Source of the DNA: Fagopyrum homotropicum
Lineage: Eukaryota > Streptophyta > Magnoliopsida > Caryophyllales > Polygonaceae
Assembly (NCBI GenBank): GCA_033239125.1
Contig: BSWB01000005.1
Location: 98,579,994-98,643,993, forward strand
Reading direction: 5' to 3'
DNA length: 64,000 nucleotides
The notes beneath the pieces are model-generated. The model did no database searches and had not been told where the DNA came from. It saw only the letters and a list, made by a program, of their open reading frames with translations. Within the stretch, counting starts at the first letter, position 1; each line of letters begins with the position of its first letter. Of this stretch, positions 1 to 10,144 are shown one piece after another. The position numbers were made by a program, and so were the translations under genes.

Positions 1-10
1 ATCTACCAAC

Positions 11-170
11 ATGACCGTAATCAGCTATTCAGAGGACTCCAGTAAGTTACACTGCCAAAACCACGGCCGTGGAACAAACAGAGGTCCCGTAATTGACTTC
101 CACGCCCAAAACCACGGCCGTGGAGGGAACAGAGTAGCCGTAATTTTGGGTGAATCTGAAGGAGATTGTG
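11..170 (+). repeat. Palindrome-bearing unit, two copies in the PR-RT linker
   Basis: Two exact copies of CCACGGCCGTGG at 61-72 and 112-123, each preceded by CCAAAA and followed by a CCCGTAAT or GCCGTAAT half-site. In the pol frame each encodes QNHGRG followed by NR. The unit repeats at about 51 bp (17 codons), so the frame is preserved. Confidence 0.85.
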
Positions 171-3100
171 TCTTCTCCACCACTTCTCTTGACTCTTCTC
201 CAACACCTTCTACATCCTTAGACACTTCTAAGGAAGCATCGGATACTCCTCAAGAGACATTAGAGACCCCGATAGTGATAGAATTGAAGCAACTTCCTAC
301 ACATCTAAGGTACGCATTTCTAGGACCTAATTCTATCTTTCCGGTAATTGTTAGTTCCGATTTGAGTATTGATGAACATAGTAAACTCATGGTTGTTCTT
401 AAGAAACATAGGAAAGCCTTAGGGTACACTATAGAGGATCTAGTAGGAATCAAACCTTCACTATGCATGCATAAGATCCTAATGGAAGAAGACTTTAGAA
501 CTTCGCGACAACCTCAAAGGCGGTTAAATCCGACCATGAAGGAGGTTGTCAAGAAGGAAATTCTTAAACTACTTGATGCAGGTATCATCTACCCTATCTC
601 CGATAGCAAGTGGGTGAGTCTCGTACAGGTGGTTCCAAAGAAGGGAGGAATGACGGTCATCACCAATAAAAACAATGAACTCATTCCCACACGAACCGTA
701 ACCGGATGGAGGATATGTATAGATTACCGGAAGCTAAACAACGTAACGAGGAAGGATCACTTCCCACTACCCTTCATCGACCAAATGCTTGAGAGGTTAG
801 CACAACACTCACACTTTTGCTATCTTGACGGTTATAGTGGTTTCTTTCAGATCCCGATACACCCGGATGATCAAGAGAAGACCACATTCACATGTCCGTG
901 GGGAACGTTTGCGTATAGGAGGATGCCGTTTGGGCTTTGCAACGCCCCAGCCACCTTTCAAAGATGCATGATGGCTATCTTTCCGGAGTACATAGAGGAG
1001 ATCATGGAGGTCTTTATGGATGATTTCTCCGTTTATGGTTCTTCTTTTGATAATTGTCTTTCTAACCTTGCTCTTGTGTTACAAAGGTGTGAAGACACTA
1101 ACCTAGTTCTTAATTGGGAGAAGTGTCAATTTATGGTGAAAGAGGGCATTGTATTAGGACACTTAATCTCTAGTAGAGGGATTGAGGTGGATAAGGCTAA
1201 GATAGAAACAATAGAAAAGCTTCCTCCCCCAACTTCGGTGAAAGGGATAAGAAGTTTTCTAGGACACGTTGGATTCTATAGACGTTTCATAAAGGATTTT
1301 TCCAAGATATCGAAACCGCTCACTAATTTATTAATGAAGGATGCAATTTTTGATTTCTCGCAGGAATGCTTAGATGCGTTTAATATGATTCGGGAAGCTC
1401 TAATCTCAGCCCCGATTATCCAACCTCCGGATTGGAATCTTCCGTTTGAGGTTATGTGTGACGCAAGTGACGTAGCCAAAGGGGCTGTGCTTGGGCAAAG
1501 AAAGGAAGGATGAACCCATGCCATTTACTACGCTAGCAAGACGCTAGATGAAGCGCAACTCAACTACGCCACAACCGAAAAGGAATTTTTAGCAATTGTA
1601 TATGCATTTGAAAAGTTTCGCTCGTATCTTGTAGGTGCTAAGGTGATTGTGTACACGGATCATGCTGCGATCGGGTATTTGCTTGCGAAGAAGGATGCGA
1701 AACCAAGGCTGATTAGATGGATTCTCCTCCTACAAGAATTCAATCTAGAGATCCGTGACAAGAAGGGTTCGGAAAATTCTGTTCCGGATCATTTGAGTCG
1801 TCTACCACATCTAGAAGACGATCATCTACCTATAGATGACTCCTTTCCGGACAAACATTTACACATCATAGAGGAGTGCATCGACGTGATCACAAAAGGT
1901 AACGAACCATGATTTGCTGATTTTGTTAACTATTTGGTTTGCCAGGAATTACCACCCGGATTATCCTACGCACAAAGAAAGAAGTTCTTTAAGGATGTTC
2001 GGGAATACTTTTGGAACGAACCTCTCCTCTTTAAGAGAGTCCGGACGGCATCATTCGGCGATGTGTACCGGAAGATGAGATACAAAGTGTCATCCGTCAT
2101 TGTCATTCACTACCCTGTGGAGGACACGCTAGTTTGAACAAGACTAGCGCTAAGGTATTGCAATCTGGATTCTTTTGGCCTACTTTGTTTAAAGATGTGC
2201 AAACCTTTGTTTCCTGCTGCGATGCTTGTCAAAGAACAGGGAACATATCTAGGAGGAACGAGATGCCTCTTAACAACATCCAAGAGGTGGAGATCTTTGA
2301 CGTTTGGGGAGTAGACTTCATGGGACCTTTCCCATCATCTTGTGAAAACCAATACATACTTTTAGCGGTGGATTATGTTTTGAGATGGGTTGAAGCAATT
2401 GCCTCTCCCACCAATGATGCCATGGTAGTGGTTAAGTTCTTTAACAAGACCATCTTCCCACGATTTGGGACACCACGGACTATCATTAGTGATGGAGGTT
2501 CTCACTTCATTGTCCGACGTTTCGAAGCTCTTTTAGCTAAGTATGGGGTGACTCACAAGATCGCCACCCCTTATCATCCACAAACTAGTGGACAAGTGGA
2601 GATCTCAAACCGGGAGAATAAGGGATCCTAGAGAAGACGGTTTCAAGGACAAGGAAGGATTGGTCTTTGAAGCTAGATGACGCATTATGGGCATACCGGA
2701 CTGCATATAAGACTCCCATCGGAACAACAACATATAACCTTGTGTATGGGAAGTCTTGTCACTTACCGGTAGAGTTGGAGCACAAGGCGTATTGGGCAAT
2801 AAAGTGGTTGAACTTCAGCATGAAGGAAGCGGGAGAGAAGTGTCTCTTGGACCTCAATGAGCTTGAAGAACTTCGCTTGAACGCCTACGAAAACGCCAAG
2901 ATCTATAAAGAAAGAGCGAAGCGTTGGCATGATAAGCATATCATCCCAAAGGACCTCAAAGAAGGAGATCAAGTTCTCCTCTTCAATTCAAGGATTCGTC
3001 TCTTTCCAGGTAAGCTTAAATCTCGTTGAACTGGACCTTATCTAATCAAACGTTTTTTTCCCCATGGTGCAGTTGAAGTATGGGGTGAAAAGGGCGGAAG

Positions 3101-3182
3101 CTTTAAGGTGAACGGTCAACGACTCAAGAAGTATTCACCGGAACTCCAAGCTGAAGAGTTCGCGCCCACCGCACTCGAATAA
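11..3182 (+). pseudogene. pol: Athila pol (RT-RNase H-integrase), decayed
   Basis: The polyprotein would copy element RNA into DNA and integrate it. The start lies outside the window; nothing supports the ATG at 11 as a true start. RT is visible with YLDGYSGFFQ (about 823-852) and the catalytic box FMDDF (about 1015-1029). RNase H runs about 1440-1800 ([22 protein letters not shown]). The integrase has an HHCC finger (about 2090-2240), [16 protein letters not shown] and GQVEIS for D-D-E. It is broken by TGA at 1511-1513, TGA at 1910-1912 and TGA at 3027-3029, and by single-base frameshifts near 2040 and near 2626. The N-terminal 60 codons contain two in-frame copies of the family palindrome. 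Clearly homologous to the pol of B (10145-12448) and E (25773-26408). Not functional as it stands. Confidence 0.93.
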
Positions 3183-3919
3183 GTGCGAATATGGTCTAGC
3201 TACGGACCTTAAACAAGCACTTCTTGGGAGGCAACCCAAGGTATTGCACTTACGTTTTTGTTTTTGATTCATAGATTAGAATAGTTTAGACGTTTTTGTT
3301 TTGTTTTGCCTTTGATACCTTCCAGTATGTTCGTGTTTTTGGATGTAGGATCAGTGGAAAAGAAAGGGAGAAGGAAAGGGTTGAAGAAAATTTACGAAAC
3401 TTGGACTTTGGCACATTACAAAGAGTTTCACGGCCAAAACCACAGCCGTGACAGCTACAGTGACCGTAATTTGCAAAAGCCTGAGAAAAATCACCAAAAC
3501 CACGGTTCCGTACATTTCAACGGTCGTGGAAACCCCCGAGTGACCGTAATTTTCGAAAAAATTTACGGCCACTATAAAAACCACGTTTCTTCACAAACAC
3601 AATCAAATTATCCAATTCCACGTCCCTATTTCGCCGAAATCTTCCCCCTCTCTCAAATTCTCGTTCGTTAATCGTTTCGAACGATTCTTTGGCCAAAACT
3701 GAAGCAAATCCAATCACCTACAAGATCCAAGCAACGATTTGAGCGGAAAATCACCGGAGAAGGCAGCATTCGGATTTTAAAATCCGAAAACCTAGGGCTG
3801 CTTGCTGTTGAATTCGGTGAAAATCTGCTGAGTTTTGAGAATTTGCGAACCGAATCACGGTCTCTGGACATTCCATGGCCGTAGTTTCTGAAGAACAAAC
3901 CGTGGTTTAGAACAGAAAC
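3183..3919 (+). other. Post-pol spacer of A1 with hairpin and palindrome clusters
   Basis: Non-coding stretch between pol and the ATHILA-like ORF. It holds the conserved hairpin at 3224-3241, a cluster of CCACGG/CCGTAA-type half-sites at about 3430-3590, and a second cluster at about 3855-3905. The order of these blocks is repeated in element E at 26409-27248, so they are ancestral to family A. I see no gene here. Confidence 0.75.
3224..3241 (+). other. Post-pol hairpin (CTTGGG-AGGCAA-CCCAAG)
   Basis: Perfect 6-bp stem with loop AGGCAA, 42 bases after the pol stop. The same hairpin stands after pol in E (26449-26466) and B (10084-10101). It is also kept in families D and C, which lack pol. 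Role unknown; a cis RNA signal is an inference. Confidence 0.7.
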
Positions 3920-4757
3920 ATGGATCTCGTTAGGAGAATGTCCAATAGAACAAAGAAAAGGAAAGGCAATGCTTCCTCCTCCTCTCAAGCACCTCCTAGA
4001 GAGCCAACACCACCACCATCACCCCCACCACCTAGAATTCCTAGAATCCACAAGGATTACCTCGATGCCTTAGAGAGGATCCAGAAGCGAGCGGTCATAG
4101 GACCTAGGTATTTGTTGATTGAGGAGCTAGAGCCACTAAATGTGGTTAACGACATTACTTGGTTATTGGATAGGGCTGGGTTGATCATCTTCTCCGCTAT
4201 TCGGGAAGATGCATATGAGGAGATCACTAGGGAGTTTGTGATCTCCTTCGAGCATAGTCATGTAGACCGTACAGTGTCGTTCAGGCTGATGGAGGAGAAC
4301 TACGAGTTCTCGATTGCTGAGTTCGGGACCTTCTTTGGGTTCTATGAGACCTTCAATGGTCGATTCCCTAGTGGCGTGTACGCCAAGGATTTCTGGGAGG
4401 ACATAGCTATGGTTTACGCTAGCGAGGACCGCTGGCAACCAGCTGATACCAAGGCTAAGTTGATTTATCACTTAGCCTTGAAGATTGCTCGCCGGGTGCT
4501 TTCTGAGTGTCTCTTTCCTAGGACGGAGACACCTCAGAATATCAAGACAAATGAGCTTTATTTGTTGTATTGCATATTGCACGGCAGGCAGGCTGACTGT
4601 GCCACTCTCTTAGCTTCTACTATGAGTAAGCTAAAGAACAAGAGGGCTGGCAATATAGGATATGGTGGGATGGTTACCCACATTGCTAGGCAGCTGGGGA
4701 TCGACTTTTCTGCATGCACTAGGATTGATGCTAGACCTCTAGGACTTCAGAGCCTCA
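3920..4757 (+). pseudogene. ATHILA-like ORF of A1, 5' part (279 codons before the insertion)
   Basis: First part of the ORF found between pol and the 3' LTR in Athila elements; it resembles the family named ATHILA ORF-1 in Pfam (from memory), whose function is not known. ATG at 3920 follows the spacer. The start is basic and Ser-rich (RTKKRKG, SSSSQ), followed by a Pro-rich stretch. The conserved core contains DITWLLDRAGL, FRLMEENYEFS and TETPQNIKTNELYLLYCIL. The frame is open up to base 4757, where family-B element 4758-17857 is inserted; the rest continues in the same frame at 17885. Apart from the insertion I see no stop, which suggests the insertion is fairly recent. The codons after 4757 belong to the LTR of B. 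Confidence 0.85.
4731..4757. repeat. 27-bp duplication flanking element B, left copy
   Basis: The 27 bases here (starting CTAGACCTCT, ending AGAGCCTCA) are repeated exactly at 17858-17884 on the other side of element B. Athila-type elements normally make 5-bp duplications, so this length is abnormal. It coincides with a truncated LTR end. Confidence 0.9.
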
Positions 4758-6447
4758 GTGTACGGGTCAATCGTAGTAAAAAGCAAGAAATTCCAGGGGT
4801 CGATCATAGGGACTTAGTGAAACAAAGTCGGAATAGGTAAGCTTTGTAATTACTAACCATAAAAGCAATTAAAACAATCAAAGATGATAAAAAGTTAATT
4901 AAAGAAATATGCAATTCTAGGGATTAAAGCATCTAGTTGTGGTTCCAACTCAAGATCTAAAGATAAGCGGACAAAGCTGAGATTTTTGCATAGGGAAGGT
5001 GTTACTAAAGTGTGAATAGATCACCGGATAAGTCTCACTACTCACTAATCCCAAACCGTAACTCCTATTAACGGGTAAGTCTCAGGGAATTAAGGAAAAG
5101 AACTATAACCTCAAACCAACACACCACCTAAGGGAATAGAATCAACCTTTACCGGGTAAGTCTCAGGCTAACTCACAAAGATGGGATGAAAGCACACTCA
5201 AACCCCAATAAAGGATAAACCTTTATTACCTACACTTATGATCTTGGGTAAAAAAACAAAGGAATTACCGGGTAAGTCTCATCCTAGGCTTGCATTGAAC
5301 CAGTAAAGGTGTAATAAGAATAGGATTTGGCAAACTCTAATACTTAACTCTCAGTTTCGGATCAGATAAGTCACCTCGGTCAGAAGAATTCCACCCCGGC
5401 CGAGATGTTCATCGACTGAGCGAGATGCTTTAGGGTTAAGGATAAAGACTCGAACTTTCAGGGTCCTACTGTGATTAAGATTATTCTATCATTGTTTTTC
5501 CCACAACCTTCAGTCAATCACCCTAGAATCACACAAAGAGATTAGCCACTCATCATCATGAAAGTATTAATCAAATATATGGGAAGAAAGAGAATAATTT
5601 AACAAGAAAACCTTAAGAGAAAGGCTTCAATAACTGAATCAATTATAAAACCAACAAGCTTTCCTTGGATAGAAATCCAACAAGACAAACAACAAGGAAG
5701 GGAATCTAAGATGATCTTACAAAAACCCTCCAAACAAGCAATAAAAGCTATAGACTTTCTTCCTTCAACCTTCAACAAGGTTCTTCAAATCTCCCAACTG
5801 GAGTATGGCTGCAGCGGTGTATTCGGATGTATGCGAGATGTTAGCGGATGTCTAAGCACGATCGGATTTGTGGAAAATCCAACCCTTTTTATAGGAAAAT
5901 TACCCTCCAAAGATAAGATATCTTAGAAAGATCTTTTCCCATAAAAATAGGTAAAATATATGATCTAACTTATCTTTTTCCTTCCAAGAACCCAGCCCAA
6001 AAATATAAGATCCTCGTTCCAAAGATAAAAGATCTCAGCCAAGAATAAAATATTCTCGCCGCGTCCTAGGTGTTCGCCTCGGTCGAGTTGACTCCTCTGG
6101 ATCACCTTGGTCGAGGTGATTCTGTAGTCAACCGAGGTGAATCATAACTGAATGTGAAATCTCTCAAATCTGGTCCAAAGTGAATCTCTATTCCATGGCC
6201 ATGCTTCCTGGATCATTCCTTAAACTCCTGAATGTAGCTCCAATGACTCCATAGCTCCTTTTGCTCCTTTTTGATGCAAAACGTGCCATTTTACCTACGA
6301 TTACAACAAAACTAGGTGTAGACCTCGATTCCCACAAAGGTAGATGAAACGACAATATAATCACATAATATACATACAAACATGCAGATTATTGAAGATA
6401 AAACGTCTAAACAGGCCCCAAAATATAGACAATAATTCATGCTATCA
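4758..6447 (-). repeat. 3' LTR of element B, truncated
   Basis: Starts on the minus strand at 6447 with TGATAGCATG. It ends at 4758 in CCGTACAC, 78 bp short of the full LTR end seen at 16090. It carries four copies of the ACCGGGTAAGTCTCA motif (about 5015, 5072, 5153, 5267; the first reads ACCGGATAAG and the second AACGGGTAAG) and two clusters of CCTCGG/CCGAGG sites (about 5380-5440 and 6068-6140). Confidence 0.93.
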
Positions 6448-6486
6448 AAATACCCCATACTTAGCCCTTGCTTGTCCCCAAACAAG
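6448..6486 (-). promoter_or_regulatory. Polypurine tract and upstream hairpin of B
   Basis: Minus strand AAGTATGGGGTATTTT (6448-6463) directly precedes the LTR and would prime plus-strand DNA synthesis. Just upstream, 6467-6486 folds as CTTGTTTG-GGGA-CAAGCAAG with one G-U pair. The same hairpin plus PPT occurs in families A and C. Confidence 0.8.
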
Positions 6487-7884
6487 TTCCGCATATAAAA
6501 TACAAGATAGAATGGATTATAAATCATAAAGGTCAATGAAAAAGTCTTTCAAAAACATTTTTATGGTGTGCTACAATCATAGATCACTCTAAGAGGATAC
6601 TTCATGGAATTTAAAATCAAAATATGATCAAAACATTTTATAAATATAAGAAAGTTGTTCATCTTTGCATAAAATCATAGAATGCATAATAAATCATAAT
6701 CATCGAAATTAATCATGTATAATCCAGTTTAAACCACTAAGTCAATCAACAAGCTCGAGGTCTCAAGGGCTTCCCAAAAGAAAGGTCAAGAAACGTGTAG
6801 GGTAGGGATGTATGTAAGGTAATGTGGTGCTAAAATCCGGGAAAAGGATATCTCTTCACTTTCACTTTTACATCATCCACCAATAAGCTTTGCTTATTTC
6901 ACACTTTTTCCTTTTTTACTTTACTTTTTGGGATGCTTGGACAGAGGTGCACAATAACCGAAGCCTAGGAAATCAGCAATCATCAATTTCTTGAGATGCA
7001 TCAAACCCTTGATGCACATACCATGACCCGTTAAGAATATCGCTCAATCCGACTTTGGGAAGACACAAACACCCGGCTATGTGAATAGTGCCGAGTTACT
7101 CATCATCATGATTGACTTTCCCAAACCTATTTATTGCTTTCTAACACTTTCACTTCCAGCCAACTTCTCAACTTTTACTTCACTTGCTTTCACCACTTTG
7201 CTTGCTTCCAAATTCCCGGATAGGTAAAGGGAGGCAAAAATGTATATGAGGGGCTAAGCATGATCAAGAAGAAGAAGAGAGAAGAATGAATTGCCTTGGT
7301 CTTTCCAGGAAGAAAGTGAGAGAACTTATCTTGCGGTGCCAACCTTCAAATTCAACATAATTTGGATAAAAACAAAGTATTAAACATGCCAAAAATTTCA
7401 AACAAAGCATTTAGCAACTTAAACATATCATAAAACCTTTCAAACATATAAAGATTTCAAAACCAGTCAGCAAATAAGATCTTCACTGAGATCATATCCA
7501 GATAAGAAGCACAAAACGTTTCAAAAACTCTCAGTTAAACCACCTCGGTCGAGATGTTCTAGGTCAACCGAAGTGAAGTACCTCGTTTGGCCAGAACTGT
7601 CCCGGTCGAGGTCAAAAATTTTTTTTTTTCCTGTCCAGTTTTTGACGTTTTTAAATCAAATAATCTGTATGTATGCATGCAATCTCAGATAAACACATAG
7701 AAGCAAAATAAAGCATAAATATCCGATAATGTTGAGTCATACATCACATAAGTCATAAAATACATAAACACCCCATACTTGGGACACACTGTCCCAGTGG
7801 GTCAGAATAAGTCTAAAGAAAATAAAGTACTCACTAGACAAAGCTGAGCTGCATAATAAATAAGAAAGAAAATCCTGCAAGCTC
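6487..7884 (-). other. 3' spacer of element B with internal PPT-like motif
   Basis: Non-coding region between the ATHILA-like ORF and the PPT. Near the ORF stop, minus strand CAAGTATGGGGT (7770-7781) abuts a perfect hairpin GGGACA-GTG-TGTCCC (7781-7795). A cluster of family-B palindromes lies at about 7540-7610. The remainder is AT-rich, with no ORF I would call. Confidence 0.65.
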
Positions 7885-9312
7885 TTAATAATCACTATCC
7901 GGTGGTGGTGGTGGTGGTGGCATGTATGGATACTGGAATGGGTCAAATGGATATCCCATAGTTTGCTGAAACTGAATCTCCATCATCCGACGCTGATAGT
8001 GCTGTCCCTCTAGCATCTGATGAGTCCAGTGGTCGATCTCTCGATACTGGGCGTCAAACCTCTGATGGATGTCTACAGTAAGGGCAGCATAGGAGTCTAT
8101 CATCTGGTCCGTCAGATCATCAATCCGACGGTGAGCCTCGGGGTCTCTCTGTCGACGTCCTCTACGCCTAGCAGGGCGTACTGGTGATGCAGCTGGCGCA
8201 GTCTCAGTCTCGTCATCATCTAAATCGATGACCGGCGCACTCGTTCCAACAGTATCAGTCCCTATATCCATAGGAACTCCACCATCCCTATCATCATCAT
8301 CATCATCATTAATGGCCTCCTCATCCTCCTCAGCTGGTGCAGCTGTTGCCTCTCTCGCATCCTCCATCAGTGGGATCCAAGCAGTCTGCCAGTAGTGAGG
8401 ATCATATACTGAGAACTGGGGTGACCATCTGATCCCCTGTGGTGCAGTAGGCTCCCATGGCATCGCCACATATGCGTAGTAAGTCCTCGGGGGAACCAGT
8501 ATCCTCCGAGTGATCATCTCCTGAAGCCCTAGCGGCTTGGCAGCCGCCACCATAGTACAAGCTCTGAGGTCCATATCCTGGTAACTCGCTATTTGAGTCA
8601 CAATGCCTCCGCAGCAGATATCCCCCTTCATCTTGGCCTTGATCCTGTGCAGATCCTCTGCCAGCATCAAGCCAAAGTCTAGGATCTCTCCAGTCACCAT
8701 GCAGTATAGGCTGAAAAGCTCCCCCTGTCTGACCTTCTGGGGCGTCTCAGTACGCGCCAAAAGAGTCTCACTAAAAATCATGTGAGCTAACCTAAAAGCT
8801 AGGTGAAAAATAATACGCTCCCTTGAGTCTCCAGGGCGCCATTTGTCTGCGTGCTCAACTACATGAGCAATCTGACCCCAGAACTCCCTAGCTACAGCTC
8901 GGGAGGGAAAATCAACAGCAGCCGGAGCCGGAAAACCAAAGATGTCCCGCCAGTACTCTAAAGGAACTATGAAGTTCCGGTTCATCAACCGGTACTTCAC
9001 GGCACGCTCTGTGGGAAGGTAGGTGAAGGAGCTAACAAACTCCAAAGTAGGCTCTAAGTAGGCAGGTGCGCGGATCTCAGTAAAATGATCTAGCCCTTCC
9101 ATCGAAATCATCCGTCTCAAATCTCCATCCACATGGAGACAATCAAATGCTGATATGTCCAGGAAGCGCGGTGCAATCACTAGACGGGCCGCGATGCGGT
9201 CATAATCGACCTGGTGTCGCTCGTGGATCACCGGTCTAGTAGGTTTGGAAGAAGAAGAAGAAGGGGAAGGGGAGGATCTGTCCCTCAGGACCAGCTGTCT
9301 ATCTGAACTCAT
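7885..9312 (-). CDS. ATHILA-like ORF of element B, intact (475 aa)
   Basis: Complete frame with ATG at 9312-9310. The protein has a Ser-rich N-terminus and a conserved core of roughly residues 30-280: RLMNRNFIVPLEYW, FHLAFRLAH, ETLLARTETPQKVRQGELFS, GGIVTQIAS. An acidic stretch (EEDEEAINDDDDDD) follows, then a basic segment (RPARRRGRRQRD) and a C-terminus ending in a run of seven Pro. It matches the order and motifs of the ORFs in A1 and E but is diverged from them. From memory it belongs to the ATHILA ORF-1 family; function unknown, and there is no signal peptide or clear membrane segment. It is the best-preserved ORF in the retroelements here, although its element lacks RT. Start supported by the protein alignment with A1. 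Confidence 0.85.
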   Translation of the reverse strand: MSSDRQLVLRDRSSPSPSSSSSKPTRPVIHERHQVDYDRIAARLVIAPRFLDISAFDCLHVDGDLRRMISMEGLDHFTEIRAPAYLEPTLEFVSSFTYLPTERAVKYRLMNRNFIVPLEYWRDIFGFPAPAAVDFPSRAVAREFWGQIAHVVEHADKWRPGDSRERIIFHLAFRLAHMIFSETLLARTETPQKVRQGELFSLYCMVTGEILDFGLMLAEDLHRIKAKMKGDICCGGIVTQIASYQDMDLRACTMVAAAKPLGLQEMITRRILVPPRTYYAYVAMPWEPTAPQGIRWSPQFSVYDPHYWQTAWIPLMEDAREATAAPAEEDEEAINDDDDDDRDGGVPMDIGTDTVGTSAPVIDLDDDETETAPAASPVRPARRRGRRQRDPEAHRRIDDLTDQMIDSYAALTVDIHQRFDAQYREIDHWTHQMLEGQHYQRRMMEIQFQQTMGYPFDPFQYPYMPPPPPPPDSDY

Positions 9313-10144
9313 CTTTCAAACAACCTATCAGATCACCTCGGTCGGCCTGACAACTCTCAAAAACACCTCGGCCGAGGCATAGGCCGACTGGACCGAGGCG
9401 AATAACTGCGCGACGAATTTCCTCAAAAATCCAGTTCTTTTCCCCCAAAATCACTACAACTGGTTCCTATGGGGTACTTAATCTGTTTTTCAGCAAATGC
9501 AAGGCAACCAAAGCCCAATTCGAAGTAAAACAATAAAAAGGAGCGAGGTTAGGGTTTTCTCGATGTTTACCCTAATTCGGTCGATTTGGTTCGTTTTTCT
9601 TGCAGATTCGCACTTGCACTGGGATCCTCTACCCTTTCTTTGCAATTTGAAAGCAAGAATCGTCGAAATCGATCGAAGAACGGCGAAGCGAGGCGAAGTG
9701 GCTGCCGCGGTCGAGGAGAAGGTAAAGGAGGAGAGAGAATTTCAACCCCCTTTTATACCCTTTTCTGGAACTACTGTTACATCGGTCGAGGTGGTCTCGA
9801 CTGGACCGAGGTGGTACGGACCGAGGTGGATCATCAAAAACCCTAGTCGCCTCGGTTGCTCAAGAATCATCTCGGTCGAGGGGCTGTGACAGCAACCGAG
9901 ATGTGCTTCAGTCAAACTCCGTCCTCTCAAATTCTCAAATTTTTGTCCTTCCAGTTGTGCTCCTGAGTTGTATTCCTTCCTTAGATGTCACCTGTTGTCT
10001 GTCTAGGACGCCAAAAACAAAACAAAGCAAAGCAAAAGCAAACTATCTAAGCTAGATTAGAAAAAGGGAAAAGAAAGCAATACCTTGGGTTGCCTCCCAA
10101 GAAGCGCTTGATTTAAGGTCGCTAGCTGGATCATACGGCGTCTC
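9313..10144 (-). other. Post-pol spacer of B with palindromes and hairpin
   Basis: Lies between the PR-IN ORF and the ATHILA-like ORF. It contains exact CCTCGGCCGAGG at 9366-9377, a dense cluster of CCGAGGTGG and CTCGGTCGAGG sites at about 9780-9905, and the conserved hairpin CTTGGG-AGGCAA-CCCAAG at 10084-10101 on the minus strand. Short frames here overlap the palindrome clusters and look fortuitous. Confidence 0.7.

Noticed and set aside
41..170. QNHGRG repeats as a metal- or RNA-binding protein motif
   Set aside because: The peptide is the translation of the DNA palindrome. The same palindrome occurs in non-coding LTR and spacer, so the DNA explains it better.
3920..4840. Reading the 306-codon frame as a complete gene
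   Set aside because: The last 27 codons are LTR of element B; the true continuation is at 17885.
3920..9312. Calling the ATHILA-like ORFs envelope glycoproteins
   Set aside because: No signal peptide or transmembrane segment is visible in the intact 475-aa copy, so an envelope role is unsupported.
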